The notes beneath the pieces are model-generated. The model saw nothing but the letters and a program-made list of their open reading frames with translations, had not been told where the DNA came from and searched no databases. Below, piece by piece: positions 25,301 through 34,300 of a stretch of DNA of 64,000 nt (its first letter is position 1; every line of letters begins with the position of its first letter). The position numbers and the translations under genes were made by a program. Source of the stretch: Pomphorhynchus laevis (Eukaryota > Acanthocephala > Palaeacanthocephala > Echinorhynchida > Pomphorhynchidae); assembly GCA_012934845.2 (NCBI GenBank), contig WNNJ02003214.1:248001-312000 (forward strand), given 5' to 3'.

Positions 25301-28300
25301 TTTAAGTAGGCGTAACTTAATCCCACCTGGTTTCCATGGGTTCGTCAAAGGTCGCTCGGTCCATTCAGCAGTAGGTGAAGTGCATCAGTTCTGTCGAGAG
25401 AGTAGCCATCAACTTGCTGTGGCTGTTTTCCTTGAATTTTCTGCTGCATTTGACCGCATCTCCATACCTTTTGTTATCTCTTCTCTCAGGTCCCTCGGGT
25501 TGCCTGCGAGAATTGTTAGCAGGGTGGAGGTACTGTTGTACACCAAGCGATTTTATTACGAAGACGACCCTGATGCGCGTCAGTTCTACCCTATTACGGG
25601 TGTACCTCAAGGTTCCCCTCTTTCTCCTATCTTGTATCTTGCTGCCTCCATAAATCTTTTCGAAATATTTAAACAGCGTGATCAACGTCTAGTGGTGTAC
25701 GCTGATGACACCACAGCCCTGTTCTCTGGACGCAGGTGTATGGACGTAGTCTCTAACATCAGCCGTTTTTAAGATTAAAAGACCAGTTACCCAGGTCCAA
25801 TCTTACTCTAAACTACTCCAAATCGCAGGTGGTTGTCTTTCATGGCTCCCCTGCGACGAAGAAAAAGCTTAAGAGACTAGCACTCTCTGCTCTAGCTTCC
25901 TTATTTGCCTCTGATCCACTCCCTACCTTCACAAGTCGAGTAAAATACCTGGGGTTCACCGTTTCGGTGAACTGGTCGGCGAAAGCTGACCTGGATAGAC
26001 TTAAACGTGTCTTGAAGCGAGCTAGTTGGGCTGTGAAACGGGCCCAGCATATGTCGTTGAAGGGGAAAACTCAGGTGCGCCTCTGGGGCACAAGGGCTAT
26101 CTCGGGATTAGTCTTCTTCTCTAGAGGACGTCCCCCAGAGCAAAGACTAAGGTTTCTTAAGCTCCTCATCTCTCGCTTACCCAACATAGTCCGCGCCGAC
26201 TGGTCTCTTCGGGAGGTGAAAGATCCCGGGTCTTTCAGTCGGAAAGCGGCGTGTTGGATTGGTTGGAGGGCTCAGATCCCTGTGGATTTGAGGCCATAAT
26301 TACTGGGAAGAAAGAAGTTGACAAGGTTACGAAGATGTTGACTGTTTTTTGATTTTGACTTTGTACTAACTGACTTGACCGACTTGCACGTTGTTTGATT
26401 ATTAATAAAGTCTTTATTATTAGAATTAATACTGAAATAGTGTTTTATACCAGTATTAATTTCGATTACTTTACAATATTTCTTGAACTGTGCTTTAATT
26501 ACTTTAAGTATTTTATTCATATAGACATAAAGTGATTTTAATGTACATTTAAACGCACTACATATGAACTAAATTATTATTTAAATTTTAAATAATTTTG
26601 GATTGAGTTACACATAATTGGGATATTGAAGACATTTTACCTAAATCGCTTTCAATTTGGCCACAGTTACCAACTGAATGCAGCTAAAGAACAAAGAAAA
26701 TTAAATATCAAAAATAGTTATAAAACCTTAAGAGACAAATTATATTCTGAAATAAAATGCACAAGGCTGGATAGATCGCTTCTCATCATTTGCGAGTTTA
26801 GCATAAAATCCACAAGTGGCTGAGAGTAATGTTGTTGATCTACCAGAACAGATTTACCAAATATCGAAAATAAGAATAAAAACCTGATTTCTCGGAATTG
26901 TATTTACTGCGAATGTATATAATCAGCTGCTCCAATGCGACTAAAATCATTTTTAATGATTTCAGAGTTAAGGCATTAAATCGACTTCGATATTTGTGCA
27001 TATACGCTTTAACTTGACTTCTGGAAATAATGAGCTAAAAATAGAATTTTTTAAATAACACCACGCCAACATCATGCGATCAAATTATCATCGTATTAAT
27101 TAATTATTAATTATTTTATTAATTTTATTTGTTGTTTTAATTATAGATTGCTTATACTTTACGATGGCAGTAAGATCAATTAAAGTGTTAGCAAAGTTCC
27201 GTGTTCGACTATTTTTATCAATTTTATTAAATTGCTAAAATTTAATAATATCCAATTTTATTAAAACATTTAATTTTAATTGCCCTAATAACACTACGCC
27301 AACATCATGCGATCGAATTATCATCGTATAAGTTCGATAAGTTCGGTACATTTCAAATTAGGATTTTTTTATAAAAATACTGTCAAAGACATTATACGTT
27401 ATTATAGAACACAGCAGAGGAGCTCAATACAGATCTTAATGTTGGACATGTGGGTAATATAGAAATAAAAACAAAATAAAAATCATCCGCAAGATAAATG
27501 TTGTTTTAACTTCTGACGAAATTCTTTAGTCGACTGCGTAGTAACTATTGAGCTGTCCAATTCATTCAAAGCATTGATCGCGCGATGCGGAAATGACTTT
27601 ATAACCACCGATTTGCATACTTGCTGAGACTATTTTGTTATGTTTATATAGCATTTTTATTTGTCGTTTTATAATGCATTTTATGCATTCTAATAGTTCA
27701 TATAATGGTTCATGTTTAATGTCCTTCTCGTTACAGAACACTAAAGATTAAAAATGACATGATTTCATAACTCTGATAAACTCATGATAATTTTATTTGT
27801 CGTTTTAATCTATAATTAATTGCTTATACCTTAAGATAGTAGTAAGATAAATTACAGGAATAAAAATTAAAAATTCTCCAATAGATTTTTCATTTCTTCG
27901 CAAAATATATAATATCAGAGCTTTAAATTTACTATTCTTCCACTACAACGCATCGTAAACGCAGCCGTCCGACTTCTTCGTCTTCGTCGTTTTGACCATA
28001 CATCCCACCATCTTGCTTCTCTCGATTGGCCTACCGTTTATTCTCGTGTTCAAATTCGTCTTCTTCTCATTGCTTTCCGCCTTGTAACTTTCCCTAGTCC
28101 TTCATTTATCAACGTTTCTTTTCTCGACAATTCACGTCCTGATTACTGTTTTTTTGCGTTCCCGTAATTCCCTTCTTTTACATGTCCCAAACTACTCTAC
28201 CTTTTTGATTCTCCGCAACCTCAGTCAAATTCGTAGATTGATCGATTTCTCTTTTTGTACGACTATCATATCTTTCTCCTTTTCTCAATACTTTATTACT

Positions 28301-31300
28301 GTCTTAGTCTATATTCCAACTCACCTAAATCCACTCTTCTTCCACAACAACGCATCGTCAACTTCTCATTGTTTCCGACTTATAACTTTTCATGCCCCTA
28401 TATTTCTCAACCTTCCTTTCCTCGACAATTCTCGTTCTGTTTACTGTTCCTTGCGTTCCTGTAATTCTCTTCTTTTACATGTTCCAAACTACTCTATCTA
28501 TTTTGGCTTCCGCCCCTTCGTTGTGGCTACTCCTCTCTCGTGGAATCATTTGCCCATTTTGTCCGTTTTAATCTTTAATTGATTGCTTTCTTTTTTTGTT
28601 ATAGCTTACGATGGTTAAATAAATTATTATTAATTATTATTAAACATATCCAAATCATTTTAAACTACTGTAATCTTTAATTGATAAATTAAGATAAATT
28701 ACAGAATTAAAAATTTAAAATTCGCCAATAGATTTTTTATTTCTTCGCAAAATACAAATAATTAATAAAAATAAAACATATATCTTATAAATATTTAAGA
28801 TATATAAATATCTTTTTTATATAAGTATAAGATTATCTTATAAACTCTTTAATTAATAATAATGTCTTATAATTATCTTATTTTAAATGTTTTAAGGTAC
28901 ATGCTCACAGCCTTATGAATGCAAAGACTTGGCGTATTAAACGCCCAAGTGTGTTTCTTTAATAATATTATTAAAGATGTATTATATTCGAAAACAAATA
29001 AGTATTTTAAAGCACCCAAGTTCGACGATAGAAAATTCAGGGTTCGATAGACAAACGCAGTTATAGATATAAAAATATATAATATATAAATATTGTATAT
29101 ATTATATATAAGATATACATAATATTTATAATGTTTTACATATACTTTATTTAAAGGCTATATTTCGTTGACTACGTCACCATCATCAGAAATATAGACA
29201 AAATACAAAACTATCACTCAAAACATTTTTCTGTAACATTGTAACATATGTGATTATGCCATTTTTATTTATTCCATATTAATTATTCTTTTACATAAAC
29301 AATAACGAATTAATTTATAATTGATTAATAATTATTTGTAACAATTAATGAATTAATTTTAATTTAATTTTAGTTAAAAATCAGATTATTGTTTTGCATC
29401 AAATTAGTTTTTTACTATAACATAAACTCTTTGTATAAATCAGGAAAAATAATTATTATTTAACTGTAAATGTCAATATACCATTGGGTATATATAAATA
29501 ATTGTAGAGTACAAATCAATTGTTTGATAGTAACATACAGAAAATATAGATATAATAGAGCATCGAGACTCTACTAGACTATTGCATAAATTATGCGCCT
29601 CGTCGATTATAAGGATGCAATCATTAAGTCTAATATTGAACACTGATCGCAACTGTGGATTAAATATTATACTATATGGAAGTATAACTAAATGGCATGT
29701 ATGGCTGGCCTTCTTGCAGGCAAAATAAGGGCATATACGATGCTGCCGCCCTACTTTAACGATATCCTCCATGTCATGAATTTCATCCTAGAAAGTAGTC
29801 AGGAACATTATATCGGCAGTTTTGTAGAAATCAACCTGAATAGACATAGCCATAACATCGACGTTACGTAGAAAACGACAACCTCCCTTGGAATCTATGA
29901 CGACAGAATGCCTTAGTAATTAATTAAAAAAAATTACCGGATGAAATTAATTCATTACAAGTATCGTTTATAATTTGTAACGATTTTGAGATATTGACGT
30001 CATCGTTAATACAGTAAATCTAAAAAAGAAATGAGTTTTACTTAAAGGTAGCATTTGACAATATTCACAAAGTATCAATTATAAAATTCAATAAGTAAAA
30101 ATAATCTTTAAGAAGTAAAATAAAAATATATTTTTAATAAATTTAATGTACAATATTAAATATATCAACAAATGCATCAATTTATATGTTAAAAATTATG
30201 TTCATATTCATCTTATACTTTAAAATTTAAACGCAATTTAAAATTGAAAATCCTAAACAGTTGTATACAACTCAACTAACTTATTAATTCTCAACAAAAA
30301 TTCTCAATAATTGCACAACGTTGAATATAAAGATATATCGATATTTAATAATTGCAAGTACTTATCTAACTTATTAAATAAAGATGAAGTCATAACAATA
30401 TGATAGCATTCTTGATGGGGACAAAGTAAAGACTATTATATATTTATTTTAATTTTCGAATGCATTTATCTAACGAAGTTGTAATTGAAAGCAAATAAAA
30501 GCAAGAAGCTTGTTTCTTGATAAAAGCTATCGAGAATTATATTTAATAGGATTTTAAATCCTATAAATTAATATCAAAAGCTATCAATTGATGTAAAATT
30601 AATATTGAATTAGTAAGGAAATTATTAATTAATATTAATATTAATTAATACTATAAGGAAACATGGGTAGACAGATAAAATTTATTTATTATTTAATTAT
30701 TTATTTAATAGGGATTAATAATTATTAAACATTTTTAATTATTTATTTAAAAAAAATATTCTAATAATTATTAGAAATGTACATTTTTCTGTCATGTACT
30801 TCATTAATAATTAATAATGACCCAATAAGAATTAAAAATTTATCATTTTAAATAATGAATTAAATTATCGAATATTTAATCAATCAGCAAGTCTTTATTT
30901 GAATACATATTTCCTTTACATTTATTTAAAAATACGTAAGCCCAATTAACCAATCTAAGAAATACAAAAGATCTTACTGAATACAAATTGTAGCATTTAG
31001 TAATAATCAACAAACCTGTCTTTATTTGAAGACATATTACATTGACATGTCTTATATTTAAACATGTCAACAACACCATGTACTGGTGTACACTATGTAC
31101 TGTTAACGTTGATATTTTCCAAATATTAAACGGAAATCTTATTATTTGTTATTTGAGTACATATTTAAATCCAAATACATCTTTGAATCAATTTTCCTTT
31201 ACATAGTATCGACAGATTCACTATTTATTAATGTGTTAAAATTAGTATTTAAAAACAAATAGAACAGAAATGGATCAAAATCTCAAGAAGTGCTTACAAA

Positions 31301-34300
31301 GACCGATTTTTGAAGTAAACTATAAATTGTTTTATTTAATCGAATATACCGGTTTATAAATGACATTTTACTACGAAAATAAAGTTCATGATCAACGACT
31401 ATGAAAGGGTTTCGACAAAAACGGTTGTTTGTTGTAGAAGTTTATAATCTCTAGGTGCTTTTATTAAAAATAGAAGATAACCATGACATAGTGATCTGAA
31501 CTTTAGCCCACATATTATTTCTCCTGCAAGATGAATTGTCATTAGTTTATGTAAATCAGTAAATGATATATTAACAAATAGTGGATAACTATTTATCAGC
31601 ACAGAACGAATTGTAGCGTTGTAAATAATCGTCAACTGATTTGGTGTTAAACCCAGCTTTCTTAAACTGCGAATAAGGAATGGTCGGCAAGATCATTTTT
31701 GGCAACGTCAACTACATGAACTTTCCAAGATAAATCGCAGAGAAAACGTACCCCTGAGATGTTAACCGAAGTTAGTTCGTTCTGAATTAGCTTACGGGAC
31801 TATTAGTTTATGAATTAAATTTAGACCTAATATTATTTATAAACTTGAACGAAGTTGTTTTTCGTTCGAGTTTATAAAGTTTAGTAAATTATACGATTTT
31901 TAAATTATTATATTTGGTAATTACCTATCATTGACAAAATATTTTTTTACGGTTGGGCAACCGCCCTGTGGGATAGACGATTTTGAATCAAAATATATTT
32001 ATATAGTATAATTTGATTAGGTCGAACTATAGGTCGGAAAGGGCATTTTACAACGTCAATTTCATGATATTTCCACTAAAAATAGCAGAGAAAACGCACC
32101 TCTAAAATGTTAGAAATAGTGGATAACTATTTATCAGCACAGAAAGAATGGTGTCATCGTATCGAATAATTTTGTAAAATTATTCGCGTATTTACAACAT
32201 AAGGATATAGTGCATGCTATATGCTTAAAGTCATCAACAAAAATTTTGAATAACATTGAATATAGTAAACTATTTTAAGTTACACACATATATAGTATAC
32301 CAATCCAAAGTTACAACTGTGTGGAATATTTATTGCTTTCGTTCATTCAAGTATGATGACAACAGAATTTGCCATGAAGATAATCTTACATCAATTAACT
32401 TTGATATAACAAATTATGGCCAACACAGTCAAACGCTCTCGACAAATCCAATTTTATAAAGATTGTACAAAAAGAAAATTACGCGACTTTAAAGCATTCA
32501 TTTATGGTACTTAAAGAATTTAATGTGCTATCATAAGCAAATTGATTTTGTTTAGATGTTTAATAATATATGTATATTAATAGTTTAAATGCAATATTAA
32601 ATTAATATAAATTATATTTATATTAAATATAATAAAATAAAATATCATTTAAATATATAATATAATGTTTAGTATAGTGTGTAAATTAACTTTGATATCT
32701 TATGATTATAAAAATATAATAAAAAATATTAGAAAACTACTGTTTTATTAAAGAAGGTCAAATTTTACTTATTGAGTTGAAACAGCTAAAACGTTTGTTA
32801 GATAATATAGATAAAATATACAACAGACCAATAAAACAGACCAATCGCCAAAATCTTTGAAAGGATGCATTTTTAATCGCCTAATTAGAATTTAGCATTA
32901 AATAGGATTTATTAAGGTATTTATTAATCTTGTTAATTAATAAATCTTATAAATATTATAAGATTATCTAATCTTGATAATTAAGAAATTATCAATATAA
33001 ATATCAATTATATAATTATCAATTAAAAGAGAGAATGTTATAAGATGTTTTTAATATAAAATGGTTTATCGATTTATTTTAGATTTCTTTGTTAATTCAG
33101 AACTTGCATTACCTTTCTGGATCCTAATGATGTAACTCTGAGTCTAGATCGCACTTTAGAACACAATTTTGTTAATTCCTTCATAATTTGAGCAATTTGG
33201 GAATGAGTTCGGGTTGCATAGTAAATCTATAAAAGCGATACTTGACATTTAATTTGTAATTAGTACCTTAGATATGAACATAGTATCATCCGGTGAGGTG
33301 CTTAAACTAAAATGAAACATTTTATAAAACTTTTACTGTTCATTTACAAATCTGCTTCAACTCTATGCTGATAAATTTCTTTCGATGCATTAGAATCTAC
33401 CTAAATATTAATAAATAACAAGAATTTTTAAATTAATACGAAACGTTTAACCACCTTGCTTTTTCTCAACAATTCAGTAGCAATCCGTCTCGAAGCATCA
33501 ATAGATTGTTCGTACTCCATTGCTTTGATAATTTGAATCTAAAGAAAATATTTGAACAGCAAGTGTTCTATCATAGTTAATCGAATTAGAGGGTTTCAAT
33601 TAAATAATTAAAACATACAATTTTATTACTAAATTATATATATCGGTATATCTGGAACTGCTTAAACGAGGAATCAGTTTCATGTGTTACGCAGCGGGTG
33701 GATGCCTAAATATTAAAAGTATATATTTTGAACACTGCTAGTCGGTAATGAATTGATCCCAAATATGTCTTAATTCTAAACGGTTATGGTTTCTGTCACG
33801 TACTGGCAAATTTTCTAATTTTGAAACAAAATGAGATAAACTTTAATGGTTATATTGAAATCCTAAAATAAGCACTACTAAATTACTTAATTATTAATGA
33901 ATTAATTAACAATTTAATTGTTTATTAAATTGCTAACAAATTAATTAAATAAAAATCAAGTTAATGAATTATCTCAACAAATTAAATAACGAATTAAGAT
34001 GATCCGTTCCTAAGCGTACAAATATATTTCAACTGCTATGCGCATATCGATTTCATTCCGATTTACAAATATTGAACATATTATGAGGCCAGTACTCGTC
34101 ATTATTTCATAGTAATCAATTTTCAGAGTACTTAATTGAATAAAATGTTGTTCATTAAGTTCAAATTGTTAAGATTGAAAGCGAATTGATTACTTGATTA
34201 CATATATTTAGCATTGATTACCCCAAAAATATCAGGATAGTATATATTAGCATTGATTACTGCAAAGTATGAATCTTATAACAAAAGCCACTTTGTCAAA

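Larger units (their letters stand above)
22561..26420 (+). mobile_element. Near full-length non-LTR retrotransposon (I/Jockey-type layout)
   Basis: ORF1 (22561-23700) with zinc knuckles, then ORF2 (from 23841) with an apurinic-type endonuclease start ([26 protein letters not shown]) and reverse transcriptase ([41 protein letters not shown]). The 3' end is close to 26420 (aataaagtctttattatta). Base composition is far less AT-rich than the host DDX11 intron it sits in (antisense). ORF1 is whole and ORF2 has only a few breaks, so the insertion is fairly recent. A truncated copy is at 1020-2566 and 3' tails are at 54.8-55.0 kb. Confidence 0.9.

Noticed and set aside
24265-25685. Alternative-frame ORFs inside the LINE ORF2
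   Set aside because: Shadows of the endonuclease and RT frame, which carries the conserved motifs.
26626-26823. 65-codon plus-strand ORF
   Set aside because: It overlaps two DDX11 exons on the minus strand that have clear homology, so it is a shadow.
29912-29937. 26-nt intron in the DDX11 Fe-S region
   Set aside because: Too short and out of phase. The AG 43 nt from the donor restores the frame and the expected cysteine.
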